The notes under the pieces: model-generated | Told to the model about the DNA's origin: nothing | Seen by the model: the letters and a program-made list of their open reading frames with translations, nothing else | The model's database searches: none | NCBI GenBank assembly: GCA_937901965.1 | Contig: CALGSW010000015.1 | Location: forward strand, 20,857-84,856 | Reading direction: 5' to 3' | DNA length: 64,000 nt | Source: an uncultured Bacteroidota bacterium | Lineage (GTDB): Bacteria; Bacteroidota; Bacteroidia; Bacteroidales; UBA932 | Program-made: the position numbers and the translations under genes | Shown: piece after piece, positions 17,981-27,530 of the stretch | Numbering within the stretch: position 1 is the stretch's first letter | Layout: every line of letters begins with the position of its first letter

Positions 17981-18494
17981 TCTGGAGTATGCCTCTCTTA
18001 TGGCTTTCATAGAGGTAGAGAGTTCCGGGCAAGGGTTCGGTAAGGATGGGAGACTGATTATTCAATTTGAGCCTTCTTGGTTCAGTAGGCTCTCTTCCAA
18101 TCCCTCTTTTAGCAAATGGAGTAGGAATGGTGTAGAAGGCCAGTCAAGGGAGTGGGAGGCTTTTGAAGATGCTTGTCGTATAAATAAGAGAGCAGCTATG
18201 GAGAGCACTTCAATTGGTTTAGGTCAGATTCTAGGTCTGCATTGGAAGAGGTTAGGGTATGCCTCTGTTCAGGAGATGTGGGATGATGCAATGAAAGGTG
18301 CTGAAAGGCAGGTATGGCAGATATGTAAGTTCATTGATTCTGACAGGATATTAAGGTCTGCAATTGAAAGTAAGGACTGGCATATTGTTGCCTCAATCTA
18401 TAATGGAGCAGGATATCAGAAATTGGCTGAAAAGTTAGGTAGAGAGCCTTATAATATCTCACTTGAGAAGGCTTATAGGAGACATAGTGTATGA
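17934..18494 (+). CDS. Phage endolysin, N-acetylmuramidase family
   Basis: 186 residues. MAFIEVESSGQGFGKDGR with EPSWF shortly after, then STSIGLGQILGLHWKRLGY and IYNGAGY near the end, are the signature blocks of the N-acetylmuramidase (DUF3380) fold. Glu in FIEVESSG is the likely catalytic residue (about residue 27). It would cut the glycan backbone of peptidoglycan at lysis. There is no signal peptide, so export depends on the upstream holin. The long overlap with the holin gene is needed to keep the N-terminal helix of the family. Confidence 0.85.
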   Translation: MKRLRSVVQASAREFNLEYASLMAFIEVESSGQGFGKDGRLIIQFEPSWFSRLSSNPSFSKWSRNGVEGQSREWEAFEDACRINKRAAMESTSIGLGQILGLHWKRLGYASVQEMWDDAMKGAERQVWQICKFIDSDRILRSAIESKDWHIVASIYNGAGYQKLAEKLGREPYNISLEKAYRRHSV

Positions 18495-19081
18495 GAAGGT
18501 ATGCAGTTATTGTTGTGTTGGTTATATGCCTCTGTGCGGTAGTTATGTACTTCAGGGAGGTAGTAAAAGAGAATCTTCGTCTTGAGAGAAATCAGGTGGC
18601 TTTGCTATCTGATTCTCTCTCTCATTACAGAACCAAGACAGGCGAGTTAGTCAGTAGTGTTGAGCAGTTGGAGATGACTATAGGAGAGTTGAAAAGACAT
18701 CGGTCTGAACTTGTTGGCCAGTTGAAGAGTATGAAGGTTAGGCTTCGGGATGTTCAGAGTTTGAGCACAACAGCTATTGAGAATAGGGTGGAAGTGTTTG
18801 TCCCCATCAGGGATACCGTCTATATTGATACTGGCAAGGTGGTCAAAGCACAGTCTTTTCACTGGTCTGATGCTTGGACTTCTATTCAAGGAGTTATTCA
18901 GAATGATAGTGTGAGGGTTAAGTATCACAGCAGGGATACTTTGCTTCAAGTGGTTAGGGTTGTGCCGAAGAGATTTCTTTTCTTCAGGTGGGGAGTTAAG
19001 GAGATGAGACAGGATGTGAAAGTGTCGAATCCCAATACATCTGTAGTTTATAATGAGGGGATAAAGACTAACAATAGATAA
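18491..19081 (+). CDS. DUF6549-like membrane-anchored phage protein, possible spanin
   Basis: 196 residues with one N-terminal membrane segment (about residues 3-22, VIVVLVICLCAVVMYF), then a long coiled coil (about 25-100) and a beta-like part with the repeated phrase VPIRDTVYIDTGKV and VKYHSRDTLLQVV. The end KVSNPNTSVVYNEGIKTNN matches the Bacteroides phage DUF6549 family. The position directly after holin and endolysin, four-base overlap, and membrane plus coiled-coil layout resemble i-spanins, so a role in outer-membrane disruption is an inference. It is the last phage gene before the oppositely oriented defence operon. Confidence 0.6.
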   Translation: MRRYAVIVVLVICLCAVVMYFREVVKENLRLERNQVALLSDSLSHYRTKTGELVSSVEQLEMTIGELKRHRSELVGQLKSMKVRLRDVQSLSTTAIENRVEVFVPIRDTVYIDTGKVVKAQSFHWSDAWTSIQGVIQNDSVRVKYHSRDTLLQVVRVVPKRFLFFRWGVKEMRQDVKVSNPNTSVVYNEGIKTNNR

Positions 19082-19142
19082 TAATAAATAATCTTAGTGT
19101 TTGGAGGGAGTGGCTAGGAGCTCGAAAAATTGGCCAGGGCTA

Positions 19143-20738
19143 TTAAATTAAATGACTTACTTTTATTTTCTTAAACTTTTTGCCAATCCCCAAAGTTATT
19201 GCTGTTGGGTTTTTAATTATTAACTCTCCTTTTTGTAAACCAGCAATTGCTTGTTTAATCTCCTGAAATTCTGCTCCTGATACTCCAAACAAGTCTTTTA
19301 TAACGCTATCGTTTATAGACTGCTGTTTCATAATAAGTGGGTATTGAGCATTGGCATAAAAGTCGAAATACTCACTCTTGTAGCTGTCCATATTTTGGGT
19401 AGCAAGAATTATGCTAAGACCTTTATTTCTTCCTACTGCAATTAAGTCTCGAAGAGGTTTGTTATCAAAGCCCAGCATATAATGAGCTTCATCAATAATG
19501 GTGAAATGCCTGAGTTCTACACAGTCTTCATCTACCGCCTGTTTTGGTAGTTGCTCATAAAGAGTATTCAACTTTGATACGATGAAATAAACTATTGCTT
19601 TCGCTATTGGACCATCTTTTGGGAAAGCGTCCATTTTTATAATGTAGCTGTCTTTTATCAAGTCAATCCTGTCTTCTGAAGCGAATAGATTGTTTCTGTT
19701 GAGTTGTTTGAGTACCGATTTTACACTATCGTCTTTATCTCTTTCTCTGTCATTTTGGAGTTGGGTATACTCGTCTAAAATGTTTTGAAAGGTTACAGGT
19801 AAGTTTGATTTTCGTCTGTAAGCATTGATAATAGCTTCTGATAAACGATTACTCATATTGGCACTTATTGTTGCTCTGTCTATTGAACATAAAGCAGTTG
19901 CCAATTCGGTTGAATACAAATTGATTTCGTTTTGTGGTTTTCCAGTAAAGTCTTTAAAAGGAGTGAATGGTAAAGGTGACAATATTGGATCAAGAATAGA
20001 ACTGCGATCTGTTTCAAAAAGTTGAAGCCAACTAATGTTTGCTGGGTCTGAAAACTCACCTTTATAGTCAAAAAGTAAGAAATTAACAGGATAGGAGCTT
20101 TCAATAGAAAGAGTTCTTATTTCATTTAACAAAACGGCAATTAAATTTGATTTTCCCGAACCTGTGGTACCTGCAACTAGAATTTGAGTGTTTTGAACAT
20201 CTTTACCATTGAGATTAAGCGTTGCTGGAATATCATCTTCATATGAGCCGATTTTTAAATTTAAAAATGGGATAGAACCTGCTTTGCCACCTCTTGAAGT
20301 AGTAATGGTATTCAGGAGCCAATCATCTAAAATCCCATCTTTCAATAAAACATCCTTTCCTCTTAGAATTTCAGAGTTGATGATTTTACTTTTCAGTGTA
20401 GTATTTTCCCAATCTACTTGCAAGCCGTGATAGCGCAATTTTAACAAGGCAGAATATGCACCACCTAGATTGTGTAGTGTAAACAGTGTTTCAAAAATCC
20501 TATTACTTGTTTTTGAAAGTTGAATTTGTTCAATGGAGTGCAAGTCTCTTTGCTCTTTACTTGAGAGCCCAGCCAACAAACAAATTCGCATTATCTTGTT
20601 TCCATTAAGCAAAAGATTCTTGTTGCTTGTTGAATATTTATCAAGATTTATCCTTTGCTCAATTCTATTGCGAATTTCGAAAAGGTCATCCATTAAACCT
20701 TCAGATTGTCTTATGTTTTGTAAAGTTATTACACTCAT
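19143..20738 (-). CDS. HerA-like ATPase with possible DndE-like N-terminal domain
   Basis: 531 residues. Residues 190-197 (GTTGSGKS) are a Walker A motif, 412-419 (FTIIDEAH) the Walker B, and 446-450 (ATQNM) a sensor-type segment, as in HerA/FtsK-type DNA-translocating ATPases; Arg437 could be the arginine finger. Residues about 1-110 are helical and include QIQLSKTSNRIFETLFTLHN, which resembles the start of DndE (…LSxTA…L..L). It is the last gene of the five-gene minus-strand operon, three bases after the DndD-like gene, and convergent with the phage lysis genes 61 bases away. It probably moves or loads DNA for a neighbouring nuclease. The DndE-like call is tentative. Confidence 0.75.
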   Translation of the reverse strand: MSVITLQNIRQSEGLMDDLFEIRNRIEQRINLDKYSTSNKNLLLNGNKIMRICLLAGLSSKEQRDLHSIEQIQLSKTSNRIFETLFTLHNLGGAYSALLKLRYHGLQVDWENTTLKSKIINSEILRGKDVLLKDGILDDWLLNTITTSRGGKAGSIPFLNLKIGSYEDDIPATLNLNGKDVQNTQILVAGTTGSGKSNLIAVLLNEIRTLSIESSYPVNFLLFDYKGEFSDPANISWLQLFETDRSSILDPILSPLPFTPFKDFTGKPQNEINLYSTELATALCSIDRATISANMSNRLSEAIINAYRRKSNLPVTFQNILDEYTQLQNDRERDKDDSVKSVLKQLNRNNLFASEDRIDLIKDSYIIKMDAFPKDGPIAKAIVYFIVSKLNTLYEQLPKQAVDEDCVELRHFTIIDEAHYMLGFDNKPLRDLIAVGRNKGLSIILATQNMDSYKSEYFDFYANAQYPLIMKQQSINDSVIKDLFGVSGAEFQEIKQAIAGLQKGELIIKNPTAITLGIGKKFKKIKVSHLI

Positions 20739-20741
20739 TGC

Positions 20742-22742
20742 TTAATCATTTAAGGTTACACCAAAATAGCCTGAAACAACATTGGTAAGCTGCTTTTCTT
20801 TGTCTCTCTGTAGAGTATAGGCTTTTGAAATAAATGCTTCTATCTTTTCTAGGTCCTTACCTATTCGGATTTCACTATCACTGCTTAACAGAATAGTTTG
20901 CTGAGATAAGTCAGGAAAATAGTTTTCAAGTACAATAGCTCTACTTGTTTCATCCAAAACACCCATTACTGTATCAATCATTACTGGTGGGTCGTAATCT
21001 CCGAATTCGTGAAGAGACTTGAGTAAAACCTGTATCACAACTTGTTTGGATGCTGTATTCAATTGGTTTAAATAGATTTCATTACCTGTTTTGTGGTAGA
21101 TTTTAAATGTCAAATCTTTAAGATTCTCAGAAAGTTCCACTCTGTCAATTACATCACGGTATGCGGAAAGATTGGTGTTTAAATCTTGCTTCATTTTCAG
21201 CTCAATCTGTTGCTTTTTGATTTTTAATAGTTGGTTAGCAACATCTTCAAAAAAGCCTTTTAACTTACCCAATGCTTCATATTTAGGGTCTGGTTCTTGA
21301 CTGGTTTGGATGTCATATTGGTGAAGTCGTTTATCAATTTTGGTAATTTCTCCTTTCACTTCGGTAATTTGAATTTCCAATCTCTTGATATTGGATTCAT
21401 TGTCTTCATAAGCTTTTAGCAAAACATAGTCTCTGCCCGTGATTTGTTGCTTCATTTGCTCAATCTGACTTTCAAGTAAAGGAATTTGAGTTAACGATAC
21501 ATTCAACTCAGCCTGTTGTTGATTAAGTGACGGAAAAGTATTTACTGCTCTCATATTCAGTAAATTTTCCAACGCTTTTACTTCTGAATACTCCAAAAAA
21601 TCATATTGGTCTTTTTCACTAGATTGCCCTAGCTTTGCAATAATATAGTCAACAAGTTCTTCTACCGTTACTGCTTTCAAAACCAAGTTTTTTTCTGTTA
21701 GATACTGAACAACTGATTTGCTAATGGCTTCAATCTGTTCGGGGGCAATGTTGCTATTTTGATGTTGCTCATGTTCGTTTTTAATTTTCAGAATTAGGTT
21801 GACTTCAGTTTTTACAGCTTCAATCAATTTTGGTACACAAACATTCAGTTCGATATCTTTTAAAAACTTTTCTAACTCCTCACGAAAAATAGACTCTTTC
21901 TTGCTTATGTTTTCGATTTGTAATCTGGTTTGCTCTATTTTGTTTTTGATGGTAGTTTCCTGATTCAACCCAATTTTGAGGTTGTCGTAAAGTTCCTTAT
22001 TTGAAACTGAATATTGTAATGCATCCTGAAGCTGAGTTTCAAGTGTTGTTAGGCTTTCCTGTATTTTCTTTTTCTGCTCTACTAATTCAAGATATTCCTT
22101 TTTTTCGTTTTCAATATTTAATCGTTGGGCTGTATAGCTTTGGTAAAGTGTTTCGGCACTTTTACTCATTTGCATATACTTGTTGAATCCCATTACATTT
22201 TCAATATTCTCTCTGATTACTCGGTTCAATTGGTCTTCTTTTAGAAGATTCCCTGCTTCCATTGCGTCAAACAAGAAGTAACGGCTAAGTTCTTGCGGTA
22301 AATTTGCTTTGATGATTTTGTTAACTTGTGCTTCTTGCTCAGCTCGTTGGGCTGGTGGTGTGGCAGTTCCGTAAATAAATATGGTTCCATTCATATTAAG
22401 TTTTACACTTTCAACAGGATTGCCTGATGGATTGAGCAAATATGTTCTGGTTAAAACATATTGTTGTTCTTCATTCAATACTTTACCAGTAAAATGTAAC
22501 TCTAAAATTATTTTTTCGTCTTCTTTGCCTATAGTCCCTGCATTTAGTAATTCTCTGAACTGCCTTGCATTATGGATTTGCAAACCATATAAAGCACCAT
22601 ATATGGATTCAAACAAAGTGGTTTTACCACCACCATTAGCACCTCCAATTAGAATAATTGGCTTGTCTTGCTCAACCGATATGTCTAAATCAAGATTGAG
22701 ATAGGTCTTGAAATTTTTGGCTTTTATTCTCTTTATCAGCAT
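20742..22742 (-). CDS. DndD-like SMC-family ATPase
   Basis: 666 residues. A Walker A (GGANGGGKTT, 33-42) near the start and the ABC signature/Walker B region near the end (LNTASKQVV 561-569, PPVMID 585-590) flank long coiled coils, the SMC/Rad50 layout. The closing block VMIDTVMGVLDETSRAIVLE with the following TILLSSDSEI strongly resembles DndD, as does RYFLFDAMEAGNL near residue 150. DndD proteins hydrolyse ATP during phosphorothioate modification, but no DndC or DndA gene is present here. It sits six bases after the small gene and three bases before the HerA-like gene. Likely a DNA-end or DNA-state sensing ATPase of the defence operon. Confidence 0.8.
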   Translation of the reverse strand: MLIKRIKAKNFKTYLNLDLDISVEQDKPIILIGGANGGGKTTLFESIYGALYGLQIHNARQFRELLNAGTIGKEDEKIILELHFTGKVLNEEQQYVLTRTYLLNPSGNPVESVKLNMNGTIFIYGTATPPAQRAEQEAQVNKIIKANLPQELSRYFLFDAMEAGNLLKEDQLNRVIRENIENVMGFNKYMQMSKSAETLYQSYTAQRLNIENEKKEYLELVEQKKKIQESLTTLETQLQDALQYSVSNKELYDNLKIGLNQETTIKNKIEQTRLQIENISKKESIFREELEKFLKDIELNVCVPKLIEAVKTEVNLILKIKNEHEQHQNSNIAPEQIEAISKSVVQYLTEKNLVLKAVTVEELVDYIIAKLGQSSEKDQYDFLEYSEVKALENLLNMRAVNTFPSLNQQQAELNVSLTQIPLLESQIEQMKQQITGRDYVLLKAYEDNESNIKRLEIQITEVKGEITKIDKRLHQYDIQTSQEPDPKYEALGKLKGFFEDVANQLLKIKKQQIELKMKQDLNTNLSAYRDVIDRVELSENLKDLTFKIYHKTGNEIYLNQLNTASKQVVIQVLLKSLHEFGDYDPPVMIDTVMGVLDETSRAIVLENYFPDLSQQTILLSSDSEIRIGKDLEKIEAFISKAYTLQRDKEKQLTNVVSGYFGVTLND

Positions 22743-22748
22743 AGTCGG

Positions 22749-22967
22749 TTATTTAATTTTAGACAAGGCTTTCTCTATGATTTTCTCCAAAGATTTTTCG
22801 TCCAGATCCTGATTGCGAATTTTGCGTTCGTGAAATTCTTTGAGCAGCTCTTCTTTCACCCACTCAAATTCCAACTGATGTTCGGTGCAAAGCACTGAAA
22901 TCATATCAATATCTTCTTTGCGGATTCCGTAATGGACAAAAGTGGTGTCTAATCCTTTTTTAGCCAT
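22749..22967 (-). CDS. Small 72-residue protein of the defence operon
   Basis: 72 residues, highly charged and helical: a short N-terminus (KKGLDTTFVHYGIRKEDIDM) then EFEWVKEELLKEFHERKIRN and a lysine-rich end. It has no signal peptide or membrane segment. Similar small proteins are annotated beside DNA-modification ATPases, but I know no assigned activity. The tight spacing (six bases on each side) shows that it is co-expressed with res and the DndD-like gene. It could be an adaptor linking the Mod-Res pair to the ATPases, which is an inference from position only. Confidence 0.7.
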   Translation of the reverse strand: MAKKGLDTTFVHYGIRKEDIDMISVLCTEHQLEFEWVKEELLKEFHERKIRNQDLDEKSLEKIIEKALSKIK

Positions 22968-22973
22968 AATCCT

Positions 22974-25295
22974 TTAATTTGCATTAATAGTCGCAGGATT
23001 GAAAAATTCCCAACCTGTTAAATTTCTATCGTTATCAATTCGGTTTCTACAATACCTCCAACTGCCTTGCTGTTGTATTATAATACTTCCTATTGCTTTC
23101 CTTCCTTTTGTATTTAATGCTTCTATGTATTCAATTAAAGCATTATGTTTCAGTACATTTTCGGGGTCGCTTTCAATGGTTTTGGGGTCAAATAGCCCAA
23201 GTGTGCCGTTTTTGAATTGAATCACCAAATCCACATAGAACAATGATTGTGAGCCGTCTCTTTTTACATATGGAATGGCAAAATCATCATTGTTGCTACT
23301 TCCGTTTTTGTACCACCATTGGATGTGTTCTCTTTCGTTTTCAATGAGTAGATCAATAAAGCGTTGTTCGTTTGCACTGTCAAACAATTGGTTGGAACCA
23401 CGATATCGGGCATATAGGGGTTCTAATGCGTGTGTTTCGGCCTTATATGGTATGTAGTTGTCGTTGAAGATTTTGAACTCAGGGACATCCCAAGGTTGCT
23501 CATATTCTTTTAATGTGCTTGATTTGCTCGACGCCTTAGTTGCCATTATTTGAGCATAAATTTCTCTCGCAAAATTATACAAGTCGTCAAAGCGGGTTTG
23601 GTTGTAAAGAACAATCTTATAAACCTCTGCACCAAATATTCCTAAGTATTCTTCAAAGAGTAATTGGGTATGATATTTTATTCGTTCCCAACTGGAATCT
23701 TTCTGATATTCTCCACAACTAGCTAAACAATAACGATTGAAAAGTTGCTCTAACTGGTATGAGGTTTTTGCGAAGCGTTCAACATGTTCGGCTCGAGTGC
23801 CACCAACTTGAGTTACATCAATGTTTACATCTGCAGGTATGCCTATCTCAATATCTCCCACATCCATTATTACCCCTGCTTGTTCCATCTCAGTTTTGTT
23901 GGTGTGATAGAAAGATTCACCACATTCTGAGCCAATTTTGATGCTGAACATTTGCTCGGCCGCTTTGAAAAGGGCTTCCCTGAAGTGCAGACCGATACGA
24001 TTTCGCTTGATTTCTTTTTGAATGTAATAGGACTTTAAAGCTACTTCCTGATAGATATCGTTATTTCGATTGGCTCTGTTTTGGGTGATATAGTCAGCTT
24101 CTTCAGGTAAGATGGTAATTAAATCTTTATTCAAATTGGTGTAAACATATCCATAGTTCAATGCATCATTGGTATAATGCTTTTGTTCGGGCATACGCAA
24201 AATTCTACCCATTGTCTGTACGGTGAAGCGCTCGTTTCGCATTTCACGATATATAAGTAGTACTGATGCTCTAGGACAATCCCAACCTAAGGCAATGGCT
24301 TGCTTGAAAAGTAGCACTTCCACCATATTGTCAGGTTTGGATATGTCTTCCAAATTTGACTTCTCGCCACTTAGCCATACGGCTAATTTTCCATTTTGTT
24401 CTGTAATACCCATCACTTCCAATTGGGCCACAACGATATCTCTTATTCGGGTATCTTCTGCTGATATTTTTGCTGTGTCGGATGGCAATTGTATCAATAG
24501 CAAAGGCCTTATATTGGTGCCTGCTGCCACATAGTAATTTTCTAATTCCACTCGTTTTTCTAAAGCTTTCTGTAACAAAACCACATCGGCATCACGACCT
24601 GCTTGTTCTTCGGCTCTTAAAGCAGGATTTAAATGCACACCTTTTTTAATCATTTGTGCTCTCACCACATCTTCTCTTGGTATCATTACCCTATATGGAG
24701 AGCGTAAACTTTTATCAGTAAGAGTTGCAGAAATACGCAACTCAATTTTAGCTCGCATCCGGGTTAGTATCATTTCGGCTTTTTCGGCTGTTTTACCACC
24801 AGCCATTAAATGTTCCTCGTCTATGATGACCACAATTTGCGTGTCGTTAAGTAATGTTTTGTTCAGGATGTTGTAAAAATTTTTGCCATTTTCATTTTCA
24901 CGCATAAACAAAGTATCGTCTCGATTAATGGTTTGCCAGTTCAAGAACAACATTTCGTTTGGTTTTAAGCAATCATCTGTTATGTCTTCTATGCTTAATG
25001 TGTGAATATCACGGGTTTCGCTATAGAAGTGTGACAGGCTTTTGTAACTCTGAAAATGCAAGGTATTGGGTGCAATCCATATATAGGATACATTGTGGTT
25101 GGCAATTTCAAATCTAGTAGGTAGTTCGTTTACAATATCACGGAGTAAACAAGCCATTGTAACTGTTTTTCCTGAACCAGTCGGCGCCTGAAATGCTAAT
25201 ATGTGCCGGTAATAATCCTTGTTGAGCAAATTGAAAAAATGGTTTTTCAACTGTTTTAATGCTTCTTCTCTATATTCTAAATGCAATAATTTCAT
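22974..25295 (-). CDS. Type III-like restriction helicase-nuclease (Res)
   Basis: 773 residues. Helicase motifs are clear: Walker A APTGSGKT (37-44), a DEEH variant of the DEAH box (159-162), SAT (189-191) and a motif VI region QTMGRILRMPE (about 372-382). Near the C-terminus D689 and the D703-P-K705 pair form a PD-(D/E)xK-type nuclease site, as in Res subunits. It would translocate on and cut DNA when the partner methyltransferase signals unmodified sites. It follows mod by 12 bases and precedes the small gene by six. Compared with classical Res (about 900-1000 residues) it is shorter, with the C-terminal nuclease retained. Confidence 0.85.
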   Translation of the reverse strand: MKLLHLEYREEALKQLKNHFFNLLNKDYYRHILAFQAPTGSGKTVTMACLLRDIVNELPTRFEIANHNVSYIWIAPNTLHFQSYKSLSHFYSETRDIHTLSIEDITDDCLKPNEMLFLNWQTINRDDTLFMRENENGKNFYNILNKTLLNDTQIVVIIDEEHLMAGGKTAEKAEMILTRMRAKIELRISATLTDKSLRSPYRVMIPREDVVRAQMIKKGVHLNPALRAEEQAGRDADVVLLQKALEKRVELENYYVAAGTNIRPLLLIQLPSDTAKISAEDTRIRDIVVAQLEVMGITEQNGKLAVWLSGEKSNLEDISKPDNMVEVLLFKQAIALGWDCPRASVLLIYREMRNERFTVQTMGRILRMPEQKHYTNDALNYGYVYTNLNKDLITILPEEADYITQNRANRNNDIYQEVALKSYYIQKEIKRNRIGLHFREALFKAAEQMFSIKIGSECGESFYHTNKTEMEQAGVIMDVGDIEIGIPADVNIDVTQVGGTRAEHVERFAKTSYQLEQLFNRYCLASCGEYQKDSSWERIKYHTQLLFEEYLGIFGAEVYKIVLYNQTRFDDLYNFAREIYAQIMATKASSKSSTLKEYEQPWDVPEFKIFNDNYIPYKAETHALEPLYARYRGSNQLFDSANEQRFIDLLIENEREHIQWWYKNGSSNNDDFAIPYVKRDGSQSLFYVDLVIQFKNGTLGLFDPKTIESDPENVLKHNALIEYIEALNTKGRKAIGSIIIQQQGSWRYCRNRIDNDRNLTGWEFFNPATINAN

Positions 25296-25307
25296 TTTGT
25301 TCGCTTT

Positions 25308-27086
25308 TTAAAGGATGCTTAACTGTTCGCCACTTTCATTTGTGTGTGTTTCGGAATCTTCTTCTATTGTGGGAACAATTTTATTCTTTTTGGGCAACAC
25401 ATTCTGATAAGCCTTGTAAATGGCATCGGGCAGGGCACAAAGAGTTATTTTATCCAATACATCAGCAAAATCATCGGTGTAGGGGTCGCTACCCATTGAG
25501 AAAACATACACTTTTATTTCTGGGGCTTCAATTCTTTTGATAAACTCGACCGCTTGTGGTATAATATGGTCATCAAACAAAACGATTAAGGTGACATTTC
25601 TGTTGGCAAACATGCGGGCTTGTTTGATGTCAATTTTTTGCTCAGTGTAACAATCCTCTTTGATACAGAGCAACTCGGTAGCTAATTGTGTTAACTCCCG
25701 TTTGTTTTTGAGAGATGGTTCACGGCTTACAAAGTCTGCTTTAAAATATCGTAAATTGTTAGCAACCAATGGTTCTGTTTTAACTCCCAATCGGCTAGTA
25801 TAGCCTAGGATTTTTCGTTTATTCCTCTCAAAACAAATGTTTTCAGCAATACCATTCTGGTTATTGGTGCAGATAATACCTATTCTTTTGCCCCCGTCTA
25901 AACTGTTAAGTTGCATTAGTGCATTTAGAGTTGTTCCGGAACCAGCAAAAAAGTCAAGAATAATTCCATTATTTTTACCATTAAACTTTAATAGATATTC
26001 AATTAATGATGTCGGTTTAGGATAATCAAAATCATTTAAATCCAGAGCAATCAACTCAGATTCCGCATTTTCATTCGTGCCTACACCAAACGAACTATCA
26101 ATTAAATTTGGAGGCACTTCAGGGTCGTATTCTTTTTTCTCGTAAGATAAAATCATTGTCTTCGTTTTGATTGTTAATACGGTTCCGTTTTTTAGTTCGT
26201 CTGAAAGATTTTGCTGTGTCCAAATGAATTTCGCTCGTAAAGTAACTTTATTGGCATTAGTGCCTTCTTTTATTAACAAGTCATTCAAAAGTTCAATACT
26301 ATACTTAGCGGTACCATAAACTCCCGCATTAATTTTGGGTTCTTTAATTTTTATTTTGAGCTCACCGGGGTTGAATTCCAAATCTTTTATTGAGTTTTGA
26401 TGTTTCATCATAGGATTATCACTGGAGCTTGTTTTCATCAATCCTCTAAAACGCAAATTATTTTGTTGCCTTTGATAGCAAAGAATATACTCTACTTTTT
26501 CCTTAGATTTGTTTGACAGGTTTGATGGTGTTTCAGTTTTTACCCAAGAGAAAATCTCGATGTAATTTTTCTCTCCAAAAATTTCATCCATTAATAATTT
26601 TAATTGAGCAACCTCATTTTTGTCAATTGAAATGAAAATTACACCATCATTTGATAATAAGTTTTTTGAAAGCTTTATTCTTTTTGACATAAAACTTAGC
26701 CACTTACTATGTCTGAACGAGTCTTCCTTATCTATATAGTTATCATTATAAATAAAATCATTCTCACCTCTGTTATAAGGCGGATCTATATAAATGACAT
26801 CAATCTTCCCCTCGTGTGTAAATGTAAGTGCTGTTAAGGCATGCAAGTTGTCGCCTTCAATAAGTAAGTGGTTTGGGTGTTCGTCACCGTTAATAATTGC
26901 TTTTTCTTTTATCTCTTTCAGTACAGGCAGGTTTTCACGAAGAAGTTCTTCTACATCCTCGGGCTTGTCTTCCCATACCAAACCATATTTCTTCTTGGTG
27001 TTCACTAAATTTATTAGATAAGCACGCTCATCTTGCGTGAGGCCATCTAAAGCTTTTACTTTTTGTAATAGGTCTGTTTTGTTCAT
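25308..27086 (-). CDS. Type III-like site-specific adenine methyltransferase (Mod)
   Basis: 592 residues. DPPY (101-104) precedes DFFAGSGTT (378-386), so it has the beta-class motif order of Mod subunits, with a large target-recognition region between them (about 180-350). The predicted product is N6-methyladenine. A C-terminal extension from about residue 430 includes VFSMGSDPYTDDFADVL and may contact partners. It is the first gene of the operon. The recognition sequence cannot be predicted from the protein. A start 27086 and leader up to the 27301 inverted repeat are plausible; no strong -7 box was found. Confidence 0.88.
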   Translation of the reverse strand: MNKTDLLQKVKALDGLTQDERAYLINLVNTKKKYGLVWEDKPEDVEELLRENLPVLKEIKEKAIINGDEHPNHLLIEGDNLHALTALTFTHEGKIDVIYIDPPYNRGENDFIYNDNYIDKEDSFRHSKWLSFMSKRIKLSKNLLSNDGVIFISIDKNEVAQLKLLMDEIFGEKNYIEIFSWVKTETPSNLSNKSKEKVEYILCYQRQQNNLRFRGLMKTSSSDNPMMKHQNSIKDLEFNPGELKIKIKEPKINAGVYGTAKYSIELLNDLLIKEGTNANKVTLRAKFIWTQQNLSDELKNGTVLTIKTKTMILSYEKKEYDPEVPPNLIDSSFGVGTNENAESELIALDLNDFDYPKPTSLIEYLLKFNGKNNGIILDFFAGSGTTLNALMQLNSLDGGKRIGIICTNNQNGIAENICFERNKRKILGYTSRLGVKTEPLVANNLRYFKADFVSREPSLKNKRELTQLATELLCIKEDCYTEQKIDIKQARMFANRNVTLIVLFDDHIIPQAVEFIKRIEAPEIKVYVFSMGSDPYTDDFADVLDKITLCALPDAIYKAYQNVLPKKNKIVPTIEEDSETHTNESGEQLSIL

Positions 27087-27300
27087 TATTTATATTTCCC
27101 CTTTTCTATTCAAAGTGTCTAAAGTTATATTTCTGCAGCAGGATTTTGTTTTCTGTTGCGTGTAATAATCATTCAATAAATGTTTCTGTTTGCGGCTTGA
27201 TGCACCTTTGCTATTTTGTAATTAACTAAAGTCATCTGAGGCTGTGATTTTAATCCTTTTATAATGGTGCGTATTTCTTTTGTTTACCGCAGTAGTGGTC

Positions 27301-27348
27301 TATCATCTTATATACTATTCAAATTTCTCTCTCCGCAAAAAGATGATA
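27301..27348. repeat. Inverted repeat TATCATCTT / AAGATGATA
   Basis: A perfect nine-base inverted repeat with a 30-base spacer lies about 215 bases upstream of mod. It could be a two-half operator or a weak hairpin. No protein partner is obvious in the window. Confidence 0.35.
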
Positions 27349-27497
27349 TGAGTAACTATTGCCAAGACAATGCAGCGTAAAGTTATGATATTAAAACTAT
27401 TTAAACAACAATGTTGTAATGTAAATGATGGTAATCCACAGGTTAATGAGGCAATTAGATTTGCCCTTAAAGATTTCCAAATATCAAAACTTAATTA

Positions 27498-27530
27498 TTG
27501 GTATAATCTCTCAGTTTTTTCTTATTTTTG
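27498..27530 (+). promoter_or_regulatory. Possible promoter of the PD-(D/E)xK gene
   Basis: TATTTTTG (27523-27530) matches the -7 consensus TAnnTTTG; TTG at 27498-27500 lies 22 bases upstream, slightly wide of the usual spacing. The leader to ATG 27640 would be about 100 bases and contains two palindromes. Confidence 0.3.
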
